A stretch of DNA of 64,000 nt from Pseudarthrobacter sp. C4D7 (GTDB taxonomy: Bacteria > Actinomycetota > Actinomycetes > Actinomycetales > Micrococcaceae): the NCBI RefSeq assembly GCF_013359725.1, contig NZ_JABFMW010000004.1:62001-126000 (forward strand), read 5' to 3'. Below the pieces are notes generated by a model. It was given only the letters and a program-made list of their open reading frames with translations, searched no databases and was not told the origin of the DNA. Every line of letters starts with the position of its first letter. The first letter of the stretch is position 1. Shown piece by piece: positions 41,305-50,277 of this stretch. The translations under genes and the position numbers were made by a program.

Positions 41305-42624
41305 ATGAGCAAGACACTTCCCTCCGCAGGGCCAGGTGCTCTCACCTCCACAGGGACGCCCCGCAAAGCCGCCCTCGCCAGCTTCCTGGGCAGCGCCGTC
41401 GAGTATTACGACTTCTTCATCTTTGGCTCGGCCGCAGCGCTGATCTTCCCCACGGTCTTTTTCCCCAGCGCTGACGCCAATGCCGCCATCATGTCCTTCG
41501 CAACATTCGGGTTCGCCTACGTTGCCCGGCCTATCGGGGCCATCATTCTGGGCCACTTCGGTGACCGGGTGGGGCGCCAGAAGGTCCTCATGTTCACGCT
41601 GGTGCTCATGGGCGCCTCCACCTTCGTCATCGGCTGCCTGCCGGACTTCAAGACCATGGGCTGGTGGGCCCCGGCGCTGCTGGTGCTGGCCCGGCTCTGC
41701 CAGGGGCTCTCCGCTGCCGGCGAGCAGGCCGGCGCCTCCTCCATGACCCTGGAGCACGCGCCGGACAACCGCCGCTCCTTCTTCACCTCCTGGACCCTCA
41801 CCGGCACCCAGGGCGGCCAGATCCTCGCGGCCCTGGTGTTCATCCCCGTCCTGGCACTGCCGGACGAGATCAAGTTCGGCATCGGCTGGCGCATCCCGTT
41901 CTGGCTCAGCGCCGCAGTGGTGGTGGTCGCGTTCCTGATCCGCCGCACCCTGCACGAGCCGCCCGCTTTCCAGGAAGCCCGGAAGAACGCCCAGATCGCC
42001 AAGCTCCCCGTGGCCGACCTGCTCAAGGGCCACTGGCGCGACGTCCTCCGCGTGATCTGCTGCGCCTTCATCGCGGCCGTGTCCACCGTATTCGGCACCC
42101 TGGCCATCAGCTATGCCAAGACAGTGGCCGGCGTGGACGGCACCACCACCCTGTGGCTGGTGGTTGCCGCCAACATCGTGGCCCTGGGCACCCAGCCCCT
42201 CTTCGGAATGCTGGCGGACAGGATCGGCCGCAAACCGGTGTTTATCTACGGCGCCCTGGCCAGCGCGGTCCTGACTCCCGCCTTCCTGCTGAGCCTTGAG
42301 TCCCGCAGCGTCCCGCTGATGTTCCTGGCCGCCATCGGCTACTTCTCCTGCGGCTACGCAGCTGCCAACGCCGTCTGGCCGTCCTTCTATGCCGAAATGT
42401 TCAGCACCAAGGTTCGCTTCTCCGGCCTGGCCATCGGCACCCAGCTGGGCTTCCTGATGGCAGGATTCGCGCCGGCCATTGTGGCCGCCATGGGCGGGAT
42501 CAAGCCCGGCGGCTGGGTGCAGATCAGCATCTTCACCGCCATCATCTGCGCCGTCGCAGCCGTGTCCGCACTGACCGCCAAGGAATCGTTCCGGACCCCC
42601 ACCGCCCGGCTCGGCCTGAAGTAG
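41305..42624 (+). CDS. MHS-family MFS transporter, probable aromatic/shikimate acid importer
   Basis: A 439-residue, 12-segment MFS symporter, paralogous to the one at 28243. EYYDFFIFGSAAALIFPTVFFP in helix 1, GHFGDRVGRQKVLMFTLVLMG in loop 2/3 and WRIPFWLSAAVVVVAFLIRRTLHEPPAF are family marks. QsuA of Corynebacterium, beside qsuBCD, is of the same kind, so import of shikimate, quinate or protocatechuate is the likely role. ATG at 41305 follows AAAGGA. Ended by a very large two-tier hairpin. Confidence 0.85.
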   Translation: MSKTLPSAGPGALTSTGTPRKAALASFLGSAVEYYDFFIFGSAAALIFPTVFFPSADANAAIMSFATFGFAYVARPIGAIILGHFGDRVGRQKVLMFTLVLMGASTFVIGCLPDFKTMGWWAPALLVLARLCQGLSAAGEQAGASSMTLEHAPDNRRSFFTSWTLTGTQGGQILAALVFIPVLALPDEIKFGIGWRIPFWLSAAVVVVAFLIRRTLHEPPAFQEARKNAQIAKLPVADLLKGHWRDVLRVICCAFIAAVSTVFGTLAISYAKTVAGVDGTTTLWLVVAANIVALGTQPLFGMLADRIGRKPVFIYGALASAVLTPAFLLSLESRSVPLMFLAAIGYFSCGYAAANAVWPSFYAEMFSTKVRFSGLAIGTQLGFLMAGFAPAIVAAMGGIKPGGWVQISIFTAIICAVAAVSALTAKESFRTPTARLGLK

Positions 42625-42637
42625 GCCCCCGCCGCAT

Positions 42638-42721
42638 ACAGACTGGCCCGGTTTTCAGGCCGGAGAGCCCGCCATTCCCCCCAATGGCGGGCTCTCCCCC
42701 GTTAACACCGGGCCAGTCTGT
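42638..42721 (+). terminator. Large nested two-stem hairpin
   Basis: Outer perfect stem of 14 bases (ACAGACTGGCCCGG at 42638-42651, complement at 42708-42721) encloses an inner perfect stem of 15 bases (GGAGAGCCCGCCATT at 42662-42676, complement at 42683-42697) with a CCCCCC loop. It lies between convergent MHS transporter and ligase genes and should stop both, though there is no long T-run. Confidence 0.65.
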
Positions 42722-42739
42722 GAGGACGCTGCGCTGCGG

Positions 42740-43825
42740 CTACCGGCCGGTCTCCAGCACCGAGGCGAGGTCGAAGGTCACCGGCTCCTCCAGTTGCGCG
42801 TAGGTGCAGGATTCCGGGTGCCGGTCCGGCCGCCAGCGGTTGAACTGCGCCGTGTGGCGGAACCGCTCGCCCTCCATGTGGTCGTAACGGACCTCCACCA
42901 CCAGTTCCGGCCGCAGCGGCACAAAGGACAGGTCCTTCCCGGCACTCCAGCGGCTCCCCTCGGCATTGCGCGGCGTCCGTTCACCGTCCTCCTGCTTGGC
43001 CCAGGCCCACGGATGGTTGTCGAAGTCCGTCACCAGCGGCTGGAGTTCCTGGAACAGCTCCTGCCGGCGCTTCATCGGGAAGGCCCCGATCACGCCCACG
43101 CTGGCCAGGCCACCGTCCTCCTTATAGAGGCCCAGCAGCAGCGAGCCGATGGCATCCGGCCCGCTCTTGTGCAGCCGGTAGCCGGCCACCACGCAGTCAG
43201 CGGTCCGCTCGTGCTTGACCTTGAACATCACCCGCTTGTCCGGCTCGTACCGGCCCTCCAGCCGCTTGGCCACAATGCCGTCCAGCCCGGCCCCCTCAAA
43301 CTGTTCGAACCACTGCGAAGCGGTCTCCTTGTCCGTGGTGGCCGCGGTCAGGTGCACCGGCGCCTTGGTGGCGGCGAGCGCCTTCTCCAGCGCGGCCCTC
43401 CGCTCCGCAAAGGGCTTGGCAGTGTAGTCCTCGTCGCCCAGTGCCAGGAGGTCGAAGGCCACAAAGCTGGCGGGGGTCTGTTCCGACAGCATCTTGACCC
43501 GGCTGGCGGCGGGGTGGATCCGCTGCTGCAGCGTGTCGAAATCCAGCCGGTCCCCGGAGGCCCCCACCAGGATGATCTCGCCATCCACCACGCAGCGCGG
43601 GGGCAGGTTTTCCTTGAGCGCGGCCACCAGTTCCGGGAAGTAGCGGGTCATGGGTTTTTCGTTGCGGCTGCCGATCTCCAGGTCATCGCCGTCACGGAAA
43701 ATGATGGACCGGAAGCCGTCCCACTTGGGCTCGTAGCTGAGGGCTCCGCCGCCGGGGATACCGTCGATGCCGCTGACGGCCTTGGCGAGCATGGGCGGGA
43801 CGGGCGGCATCACGGGAAGTTCCAT
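42740..43825 (-). CDS. ATP-dependent DNA ligase (LigC/LigD ligase-domain type)
   Basis: A 361-residue stand-alone ATP-dependent ligase, the same architecture as mycobacterial LigC. Motif I is YEPKWDGFRS with the AMP-accepting Lys; ENLPPRCVVDGEIILVG, FVAFDLLALG, GLDGIVAKRLEGRYEPDKR and MFKVKHERTADCVVAGY are motifs III-V. The OB-fold domain follows (GSLLLGLYKEDGGLASVGVIG). No Ku or polymerase gene is adjacent. A role in DNA repair, such as base excision or minor end-joining, is the family expectation. Confidence 0.92.
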   Translation of the reverse strand: MELPVMPPVPPMLAKAVSGIDGIPGGGALSYEPKWDGFRSIIFRDGDDLEIGSRNEKPMTRYFPELVAALKENLPPRCVVDGEIILVGASGDRLDFDTLQQRIHPAASRVKMLSEQTPASFVAFDLLALGDEDYTAKPFAERRAALEKALAATKAPVHLTAATTDKETASQWFEQFEGAGLDGIVAKRLEGRYEPDKRVMFKVKHERTADCVVAGYRLHKSGPDAIGSLLLGLYKEDGGLASVGVIGAFPMKRRQELFQELQPLVTDFDNHPWAWAKQEDGERTPRNAEGSRWSAGKDLSFVPLRPELVVEVRYDHMEGERFRHTAQFNRWRPDRHPESCTYAQLEEPVTFDLASVLETGR

Positions 43826-43878
43826 GTGCCCATTCTTGCCCGGCCGGCAGTCCGCGCGATAGGGCGGCGCGCCCGGTG

Positions 43879-44802
43879 TCAGGCCGCCAGCAGCCAGACC
43901 ACCAGCACCAGGACCGGCGCAGCGGCGGCCGTGGAAAGCAGGATGGTCTCCCGCGCCACAGCCACGCCCCGGCCGTACTTGCTGGCGAACAGGAAGACAT
44001 TCTGGGCTGAGGGGAGCGCCGCCATGAGCACCACGCCCAGGAGCATGTGGTGGTCCAGGTTGAACAGGAAACGTCCGACGACGAACGCCACGCCGGGCAT
44101 CACAGCGGACTTCAACGCCGTGGCAGTAAGGATTTCGGCCGTGTGCCCGCCGCTCCGGAGCATCCTGGTGCCGCGCAGCGACATGCCGAAGGCCAGGAGC
44201 ACCACCGGGACCGCCGCACCGCCCAGCAGGGTCAGCGGCGCCATCACCGGGGCGGGCAGTTCGACGTGGAACGCGGCCAGGACCACGCCGAGCAGTGAGG
44301 CGATGATCATGGGGTTGCGAAAGGGCTGGGTGAGCATGAGCCGGGGCGAGAACCGGCCGGCCGCCGAGAAGTCCAGCAGGGTCAGGACCAGCGGGGCGAA
44401 CAGGAGGAGTTGGACCAGCAGGACCGGGGCCACCGGCGTTGCGTCCCCCAGGGCATAAAGCGTGATGGGAATGCCGATGTTGTTGGCGTTGACGTAGGAG
44501 CCTGCCATGGCACCCACCGCCGTCTCGGCCAGGGGCCGTGGGAACCAGATCCGGCTCGCCGCCACGTATATCAGCGCGGTGGCCGCCGCCGTGATCATGG
44601 CCAGCGGAACATAGGCGGAAAAGACCACTGACAGGTCCGATTTCAACACCACCGTGAACAGCAGGACCGGGTTGGTGATGAAGAAGGCGGTGCGGGTCAG
44701 TGCCGAAATGGTGGGTTCATCGCCCAGGCCGCAGCGCGCAGCAAGGTACCCCACGGCGATGACGACGCCGATCACCGCCAGTCCCACCAGCACACCGCCC
44801 AC
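43879..44802 (-). CDS. AEC (auxin efflux carrier) family permease
   Basis: A 307-residue membrane protein with about ten helices, of the AEC family (MdcF, YfdV). GYVNANNIGIPITLYAL-type segment SYVNANNIGIPITLYALGD and the C-terminal LPSAQNVFLFASKYGRGVAVARETILLSTAAA are strongly conserved. Members export or import carboxylates such as malonate or malate. GTG at 44802 follows GGAAGGA; the open frame continues upstream without a good start. Divergent from the aminotransferase gene. Confidence 0.82.
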   Translation of the reverse strand: MGGVLVGLAVIGVVIAVGYLAARCGLGDEPTISALTRTAFFITNPVLLFTVVLKSDLSVVFSAYVPLAMITAAATALIYVAASRIWFPRPLAETAVGAMAGSYVNANNIGIPITLYALGDATPVAPVLLVQLLLFAPLVLTLLDFSAAGRFSPRLMLTQPFRNPMIIASLLGVVLAAFHVELPAPVMAPLTLLGGAAVPVVLLAFGMSLRGTRMLRSGGHTAEILTATALKSAVMPGVAFVVGRFLFNLDHHMLLGVVLMAALPSAQNVFLFASKYGRGVAVARETILLSTAAAAPVLVLVVWLLAA

Positions 44803-44953
44803 GCGGGTCCTTCCGTCCGGTTCCGCCGTGCACCACCGCAGGAAGGCGGTACTACAAGTCCACAACTTATCGAATAAGGTGCCGGATGCCAGCATGCGTC
44901 CACGGATTGGCCGCTCCGGCCGCCTGCCGCCGCGCTTTGTGAAAAGATCAACC

Positions 44954-46180
44954 ATGCGCGCCATGCAACACTCCAGCAAACTCCGGAACGTCCGCTACGA
45001 ACTCCGCGGACCCATCCTTGAGGCCGCCAAGAACATGGAGGCCGAGGGCCACCGGATCCTGAAAATGAACCTCGGGGACACGGCGCCTTTCGGGCTGGAG
45101 GCTCCCGAGTCCGTGGTGGTGGACATGATCCACCACCTCCGCGGCGCCCAGGGCTACAGCGATTCCAAGGGCATCTTTACGGCCCGCACGGCCATCTCGC
45201 AGTACTACCAGACCCGCGGCCTGATGAACATCGGTGTCGAGGACATCGTGGTGGGCAACGGCGTCAGCGAATTGATCTCCATGTGCCTGCAGGCATTCAT
45301 GGAGAACGGCGACGAAATCCTGGTCCCCGCCCCGGACTACCCCCTGTGGACCGCCGCCGTGACCCTGACCGGCGGCAAGGCCGTGCACTACATCTGCGAC
45401 GAAGCCGAGAACTGGTGGCCGGACATGGCCGATGTGGAAGCGAAGATCACCAACCGCACCAAAGGCATCGTGATCATCAATCCGAACAACCCTACGGGCG
45501 CCGTCTACCCACGGCACATCCTGGAACAGTTCGCCGGCCTGGCCCGGAAGCACAACCTGGTGCTGTTCTCGGACGAGATCTACGAAAAAGTGCTCTACGG
45601 GGACGCCACGCACATCCACACCGCGGCGGTGGCCGAGGACGTCTGCTGCCTGACTTTCAGCGGCCTGTCCAAGGCCTACCGGATGCCCGGCTACCGTGCC
45701 GGGTGGGTGGCCATCACCGGTCCGCTGGCAGCCACCGCCGCTTACCGTGAAGCGCTGGAACTGCTGGCGTCGCTCCGGCTGTGCGCCAACGTTCCCGCGC
45801 AGCACGCCATCCAGACCTGCCTTGGCGGGTACCAGAGCATCGACGCGCTGGTGAAGCCGGGCGGGCGGCTGCGCGAGCAGCGGGACCTCGCCCACAAACT
45901 CCTTACTGCCATTCCCGGCGTCACCTGCGTCCCGGCGTCGGGCGCCATGTACCTTTTCCCGCGCCTGGACCCGGAACTGTACCCGATCGAGAGCGATGAG
46001 AAATTCGTCCTGGACCTGCTCCGGGACCAGAAGATCCTGGTCTCCCACGGCTCGGCCTTTAACTGGCCTGCACCGGACCACTTCCGGTTTGTCATCCTTC
46101 CCTCGGTGCTGGACATCGAGGAAGCCGTAAGGCGGATCTCCACCTTCCTGGCGGCCTACCGGGGCGGGGCAACCGCCTGA
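44954..46180 (+). CDS. Alanine aminotransferase AlaA-like
   Basis: A 408-residue class I PLP aminotransferase closely resembling E. coli AlaA: APFGLEAPESVVVDMIHHLRGAQGYSDSKG, GNGVSELISMCLQAF, PAPDYPLWTAAVTLTGGKAVHYICDE and LRLCANVPAQHAIQTCLGGYQSID. The PLP Lys lies in TFSGLSKAYRMPGYRAGW, with VIINPNNPTGAV before it. It would exchange glutamate and pyruvate for alanine and 2-oxoglutarate, possibly with valine/leucine-type substrates too. ATG at 44954 is chosen; a second in-frame ATG nine bases on is equally possible. Confidence 0.9.
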   Translation: MRAMQHSSKLRNVRYELRGPILEAAKNMEAEGHRILKMNLGDTAPFGLEAPESVVVDMIHHLRGAQGYSDSKGIFTARTAISQYYQTRGLMNIGVEDIVVGNGVSELISMCLQAFMENGDEILVPAPDYPLWTAAVTLTGGKAVHYICDEAENWWPDMADVEAKITNRTKGIVIINPNNPTGAVYPRHILEQFAGLARKHNLVLFSDEIYEKVLYGDATHIHTAAVAEDVCCLTFSGLSKAYRMPGYRAGWVAITGPLAATAAYREALELLASLRLCANVPAQHAIQTCLGGYQSIDALVKPGGRLREQRDLAHKLLTAIPGVTCVPASGAMYLFPRLDPELYPIESDEKFVLDLLRDQKILVSHGSAFNWPAPDHFRFVILPSVLDIEEAVRRISTFLAAYRGGATA

Positions 46181-46304
46181 AACCTTTGCGGCGCGAAGAA
46201 CTAACCGCGCCCTAACCGCGGGGAAACCGGTACGCAACATTCCCGGACCACACTTGGTAGTGCAGGCAAGAGCCGGCACCAGCTCCAGCCAGGAGGCCCC
46301 AGCG

Positions 46305-46541
46305 ATGTTGAAGAAAGCGACCACGCATGTAACACGAGTCCGCGCCCTGGACCAGCTCCGCCGCGGCGACGAGATCGAAGCCCGCCTGTCGGTGGGGCCC
46401 TCTTACGATGACGTGGTGATCCGCCGCGGCAGCGTCCAGGAAACAGCGCCCGGAATCGGCGTGATCTGGATCCTGGACCGCATCAGCGGCCTGCGCAAGG
46501 CCATCAATACAGACGAATGCAGCGTCTGGCGGGTGGCATAG
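46305..46541 (+). CDS. Small conserved protein, unknown
   Basis: A 78-residue basic protein, not recognised. Predicted as a small beta-rich domain (DEIEARLSVGPSYDDVVIRRGSV, GIGVIWILDRISGLRKAI) reminiscent of a short SH3-like or transcript-coupled fold. AGGAGG at 46291-46296 is a strong ribosome site. No close neighbour suggests a role. Confidence 0.6.
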   Translation: MLKKATTHVTRVRALDQLRRGDEIEARLSVGPSYDDVVIRRGSVQETAPGIGVIWILDRISGLRKAINTDECSVWRVA

Positions 46542-46675
46542 CCGGTCCGGGAAGACAGTGGCGGGCGTAGTCGGGAAGGACTGTCCGCACCATTTTCCTC
46601 CGTGAGGCGAAGCTGCCGGTGTGCAGGGCCAACGGTTCCGGGACTGATGAGCGGTCAGGAATCCGAGGGCCCGGC

Positions 46676-46963
46676 TCAGCCTCCCGCAACGGACTGGATA
46701 ACCAGCACTTCCTGGCCGGGCTGCACTTCCGTATCCAGGCCCTGCAGCCGCCGCACTTCGTCGCCGTTGACATAAATGTTGACGAACCTGCGCAGCGCCC
46801 CCGTTTCGTCGCGGATCCGCCGCCCCAGCACGGCATAGTCCGAGGCCACGGCGTCCAGCAGCCGCGCCACCGTTACCGGCCCCTCGGCCGGGGTGGACAG
46901 GACGGACTGACCGCCCGCCAGCGGCTGCAGGACGCCGGGGAGCAGCAGGGAAATCTCAGGCAC
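46676..46963 (-). CDS. MoaD/ThiS-family ubiquitin-like sulfur carrier
   Basis: A 95-residue beta-grasp protein ending in Gly-Gly, the mark of MoaD/ThiS carriers that are adenylated and thiocarboxylated. FVNIYVNGDEVRRLQGLDTEVQPGQEVLVI is the typical closing strand pattern. It overlaps the beta-propeller gene by eight bases, so they are coupled. No MoeB/ThiF activating enzyme or thiamine/molybdopterin gene adjoins, so it may serve a dedicated pathway. Confidence 0.8.
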   Translation of the reverse strand: MPEISLLLPGVLQPLAGGQSVLSTPAEGPVTVARLLDAVASDYAVLGRRIRDETGALRRFVNIYVNGDEVRRLQGLDTEVQPGQEVLVIQSVAGG

Positions 46964-48065
46964 CGGCTACCACTGCCGCCCGGACGCACAGGACATCCGG
47001 CAGGTGGGACGCCACCTGCCGGAAGGTCTCCCCTTCGTCTGCGCTGGCGTAAACGGTCCCGCCCCGCGTACCGAAATACACCCCGGCCGGCTCCGCCGTG
47101 TCCACCGATGCGGCGTCCCGGAGCACGCTGTTGTATTCCTGCCCGGGGAGGCCGGCACTCAGCCGCTTCCACGAGTTCCCGGCGTCGTCCGTGCGGTGGA
47201 CCGCCAGCTTGCCGTCCGGGGGGATGCGTTCGCCGTCGGCCTTCAGCGGCACCACCCAGGCGGTGCCGTCCCGGCGTGGATGCGTCAGCATGACGAACCC
47301 GAAGTCCGCGGGCAGGCCCCCGGCAATGGAGGTCCAGGTGTCGGCGTTGTCGTCCGTCCGGTAGACCCCGTGGTGGTTCTGGGCGTAGAGCCGCCCTTCC
47401 ACCGCGGCATCGGCGGCGATCTTGTGCACGCACTGGCCGAACTCAGGGTTGGGGTCCGGCATGAAGTAGGCCGAGATGCCCTTGTTCCGGGCCTCCCAGG
47501 ACGTTCCGCCGTCGAGCGAGCGGTAAACGCCGCCCGTACTCATGGCAACGTGGACGGTTTCGCCTGCCGGGTCCACGACGATGGAGTGGGCCGCCGCACC
47601 GCCATAGCCGGCTCCCCACTCACTGCGGTGCGGGTGCTCCCACAGGCCCCGGTTCAACTCGAAGTGCTCGCCGCCGTCCGTGGATTTCCAGACGGAGATG
47701 GGCTCGGCCCCTGCCCACACCACTCCGGGGCGGGACTGGTCATCCGGGTGGATCTGCCACACGCGCTCCAGGGCGGCGCCGGTGTCCTCAGGAAACCTGA
47801 TGGCGCCGTGCTCGGGCTCGGACCACGTGGCGCCCAGGTCATCGGAGTGGGCCACCGTGGGCCCCCAGTGCGGGCTGCTGACCCCCACCAGGATCCGGGT
47901 GCGGCCCTGCCTGGTATCGATCCCGATACTGGGGATCTCAGCCATGAGGAAGTGGGGCCCGGTGAAGGACCACTCCCGCCTGTCCGGGCTTGTGGCGAGC
48001 CACAGCCCTTTCTTGGTGCCGATTGCCAGGAGGAAGGATTCTGCCGCCATTGCCATGCGGACCAT
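46956..48065 (-). CDS. BNR/sialidase-like beta-propeller protein
   Basis: About 369 residues with repeated Asp-box motifs of sialidase/BNR propellers: SxDxGxTW appears as HSDDLGATW, STDGGEHFE, SLDGGTSWE, RTDDNADTW, RTDDAGNSW and SADEGETF. No secretion signal is seen, so it acts in the cytoplasm or its export is unusual. The ATG at 48065 follows GGTGG; downstream ATGs at 48056 and 48050 are also possible. Coupled to the MoaD-like gene; this pairing recurs in actinobacteria but its function is not established as far as I know. Confidence 0.75.
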   Translation of the reverse strand: MVRMAMAAESFLLAIGTKKGLWLATSPDRREWSFTGPHFLMAEIPSIGIDTRQGRTRILVGVSSPHWGPTVAHSDDLGATWSEPEHGAIRFPEDTGAALERVWQIHPDDQSRPGVVWAGAEPISVWKSTDGGEHFELNRGLWEHPHRSEWGAGYGGAAAHSIVVDPAGETVHVAMSTGGVYRSLDGGTSWEARNKGISAYFMPDPNPEFGQCVHKIAADAAVEGRLYAQNHHGVYRTDDNADTWTSIAGGLPADFGFVMLTHPRRDGTAWVVPLKADGERIPPDGKLAVHRTDDAGNSWKRLSAGLPGQEYNSVLRDAASVDTAEPAGVYFGTRGGTVYASADEGETFRQVASHLPDVLCVRAAVVAGA

Positions 48066-48149
48066 GCAACCACCGCCAAGGGCGGGGCGCAACGGTTTTG
48101 GGGTCCGGATACCCGGATACCTGGCGGCCTGGACGCCGGCAGGCAGGGT

Positions 48150-48350
48150 TTAGTCGACGAATTCCGACTGTGTCTCGATGAAATCCCAGTCAGCAGAGGT
48201 GAGTACCGCAGCGGGATTGCCTGGATGCGGGCCGCCCGCCTCCGCAATGCCCTGGAGCACCGGAAGCGGCAGCTCCTCTGCCCGGAGGTTTTGCCGCAGC
48301 CATTCCTTGCTGGCGATGTCCAGGTCCAGCCACCACATGAAGATTTCCAT
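48150..48350 (-). CDS. Small acidic protein, unknown
   Basis: A 66-residue acidic, Trp-rich protein (MEIFMWWLDLD, TSADWDFIETQ) not recognised. A strong GGAGGG ribosome site precedes the ATG and the gene precedes the propeller/MoaD pair on the same strand by 84 bases, so it may belong to the same unit. Confidence 0.5.
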   Translation of the reverse strand: MEIFMWWLDLDIASKEWLRQNLRAEELPLPVLQGIAEAGGPHPGNPAAVLTSADWDFIETQSEFVD

Positions 48351-48621
48351 CCTTGCCCTCCCTGCTCCAGTTAAACGGTAGGCCCGGCCCAGGGGGCGGA
48401 CAAGCGTCCGGCAGGGAATCAGGTGGCCCGGAACCGCTTTAGGGTACTGGCAAGTAACGTGGCCCGCCCGCGCCGTGGAAAGACGAGTACTTCCTACTGG
48501 CGACTGCCCCAGACGGCGCCCCTAGCCTGAAATCTCAGCAAGCTGACCGTGTTGCTGGGGCATGCGGCGCCACCGCTGGCCAGCCCCGCCATGGTCCGTT
48601 TCACACCTATGGGGAGAAGAC

Positions 48622-49320
48622 ATGAAACGCACCTTAGCCACACTGGGTGCCGTGGGCCTGGCGGCATTGGCCGTCGCGGCCCCGGCAACAGCAGACAACG
48701 ACAACAAGGCCTTCTGCCACGCGGCCGGAAGCGGCTACCAGTCGATCAGCATTGCCCAGCCCGGCTTCAACGGACACGAGAAGCACAAAGACGACATCAT
48801 TCCGCCGAGCACCGAGCTCCCGGACGGCCTGAACTGGGATACCGGCAAGGCGACCTTCGAGAACAAGTGTGTGGTTCCGGCCAAACCGCCGGTTGTGGTG
48901 GACCCGCCGGTGTCCCCGCCCGCCGTCGTCGACCCCCCTGCCGGGGAAAAGCCGGTGGTTACGCCGCCCGTTGAGACACCCGTCGTCGTCGATGCCCCTG
49001 CCGGGGAAAAGCCCGTGGTCACGCCTGATACCGCTGTGGTGCAGCCGCCGGCCGTGGTGGCTCCGGCAGCTGCATCGGCCCAGGCCGCCCCCGTCCAGGC
49101 GGCGCCGGCCCAGCAGGCCGCCGCCGCACCGAAGGCAGCCCCGGCAGCCGTTCCCGCGGCCCCCGCCAGCGTGGGAACCAACCAGGGCTACAACGCCCAG
49201 ACCGCCGTGGGCGGCACTGAGGGACTGCCGGGCTGGCTCGCAGGAGTGGGGGCGCTGGCTGCAGCAGGCGCAGTGGTGGCCGTCCGTCGCCGGCCGCGCC
49301 CGCTGCACAACGCCGGCTAG
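48622..49320 (+). CDS. Secreted cell-surface protein with CH..NGHxxHxxDIIPP domain
   Basis: A 232-residue exported protein. A signal peptide (KRTLATLGAVGLAALAVAAPATA-D) is followed by KAFCHAAGSGYQ and FNGHEKHKDDIIPP, a Cys/His pattern I know from many bacterial secreted proteins. Residues about 88-150 are Pro-rich with two copies of PAGEKPVVTP; then an Ala/Gln/Pro stretch, a membrane helix (GWLAGVGALAAAGAVVAV) and a positive tail RRRPRP. The region before the helix reads EGLPGW, not LPxTG. It is next to a sortase gene, so wall attachment is likely. Confidence 0.75.
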   Translation: MKRTLATLGAVGLAALAVAAPATADNDNKAFCHAAGSGYQSISIAQPGFNGHEKHKDDIIPPSTELPDGLNWDTGKATFENKCVVPAKPPVVVDPPVSPPAVVDPPAGEKPVVTPPVETPVVVDAPAGEKPVVTPDTAVVQPPAVVAPAAASAQAAPVQAAPAQQAAAAPKAAPAAVPAAPASVGTNQGYNAQTAVGGTEGLPGWLAGVGALAAAGAVVAVRRRPRPLHNAG

Positions 49321-49351
49321 TCCGCGCTCCGCCACCTCCAGTGGCGAAGAC

Positions 49352-49392
49352 AAGGAAGGCGTCCGGCCAGTGCCCGGCAGGGCGCCTTCCTT
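49352..49392 (+). terminator. Hairpin between surface protein and sortase
   Basis: Perfect ten-base stem AAGGAAGGCG (49352-49361) with CGCCTTCCTT (49383-49392), inner GC-rich arm included. It lacks a long T-run; it could terminate or attenuate the surface-protein transcript before the sortase gene. Confidence 0.5.
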
Positions 49393-49417
49393 CCCACCCA
49401 ACCCCGTGAGGAGTGCA

Positions 49418-50197
49418 ATGCCGCAGCGGAACGCCACGCCGCAGGACCGACGCCGGCACGCAGGTTCCCGGCAAGGCATCACCGGCCGGCCGGGCTGGCG
49501 GCGGTGGAACCGGGGTGACGCGGCCATCCTCGGTTGTGGCATCCTCACGTTCCTCTCCCTCACTGCCGGCGCACCGCTGTTCCACCCGGCCCCGCTGCTG
49601 TCCGCCGGCAGCGCCCCCGCTTCGGCTCCCAGTGTTCCGGGCTCCACCGGCCTCCGGGCGGCCGCGCCGGTCGCGGACACCGGGATGCCGCCGGCAACAG
49701 CGGTGGCGGCCCAGCCGCCGGCCCGGACGGTAGCCGAAGAACCCCCTCTTCCGCCTTCGGCCCCACCAATCCACCTCCGCTACCCGGACGCCGGCCTGGA
49801 CGTGGCCGTCCAGCCGCTGGAACTGGACGGGGAAGCCCAGTCCACCCGTACCATTGAGCCCCCCGCCACCAAGGACGGTTACTGGCTCACGGCTTTCGGC
49901 ACCCCGGGCAAAGGCTCCGGCAACACCACTTACGTCATCGGCCACAGCTGGGAGGGCGCGGACGCGCCCTTCAACCACCTCAGTTCCGCCGCCGCAGTTG
50001 GCGGCCTGCTTGACGTCCAGACGGCGGCGGGAACCATCAGCTACCGCGTGGACAGCGTCACGACATACCTGAAATCCACCCTCAAGGACAGCCCGGTCTG
50101 GGACATGGTGCCCAACCGCCTGGTCCTCATCAGCTGCTACACGGAGGACCCGTGGGGCAGGAACGTGGTGGTTACCGCCTCTCCCGCAGTTCCGTAG
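49418..50197 (+). CDS. Class E/F-type sortase
   Basis: A 259-residue sortase. One membrane helix near residues 30-55 (GDAAILGCGILTFLSLTAG) and a Pro/Ala-rich linker precede the catalytic barrel. Active-site residues are His in YVIGHSWEG, Cys in RLVLISCYTED and Arg in WGRNVVV. It would cleave C-terminal sorting signals of surface proteins and join them to the wall; the neighbouring surface protein is the obvious client. GAGGAG precedes the ATG at 49418. Confidence 0.85.
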   Translation: MPQRNATPQDRRRHAGSRQGITGRPGWRRWNRGDAAILGCGILTFLSLTAGAPLFHPAPLLSAGSAPASAPSVPGSTGLRAAAPVADTGMPPATAVAAQPPARTVAEEPPLPPSAPPIHLRYPDAGLDVAVQPLELDGEAQSTRTIEPPATKDGYWLTAFGTPGKGSGNTTYVIGHSWEGADAPFNHLSSAAAVGGLLDVQTAAGTISYRVDSVTTYLKSTLKDSPVWDMVPNRLVLISCYTEDPWGRNVVVTASPAVP

Positions 50198-50277
50198 CGT
50201 CCCTGCAGGGCAGCGCGAATAGGTGCCCGGGCCCAACGTACCTGTTCATCCGGCCCGGAGCCGGTGAGAATGGCAGC

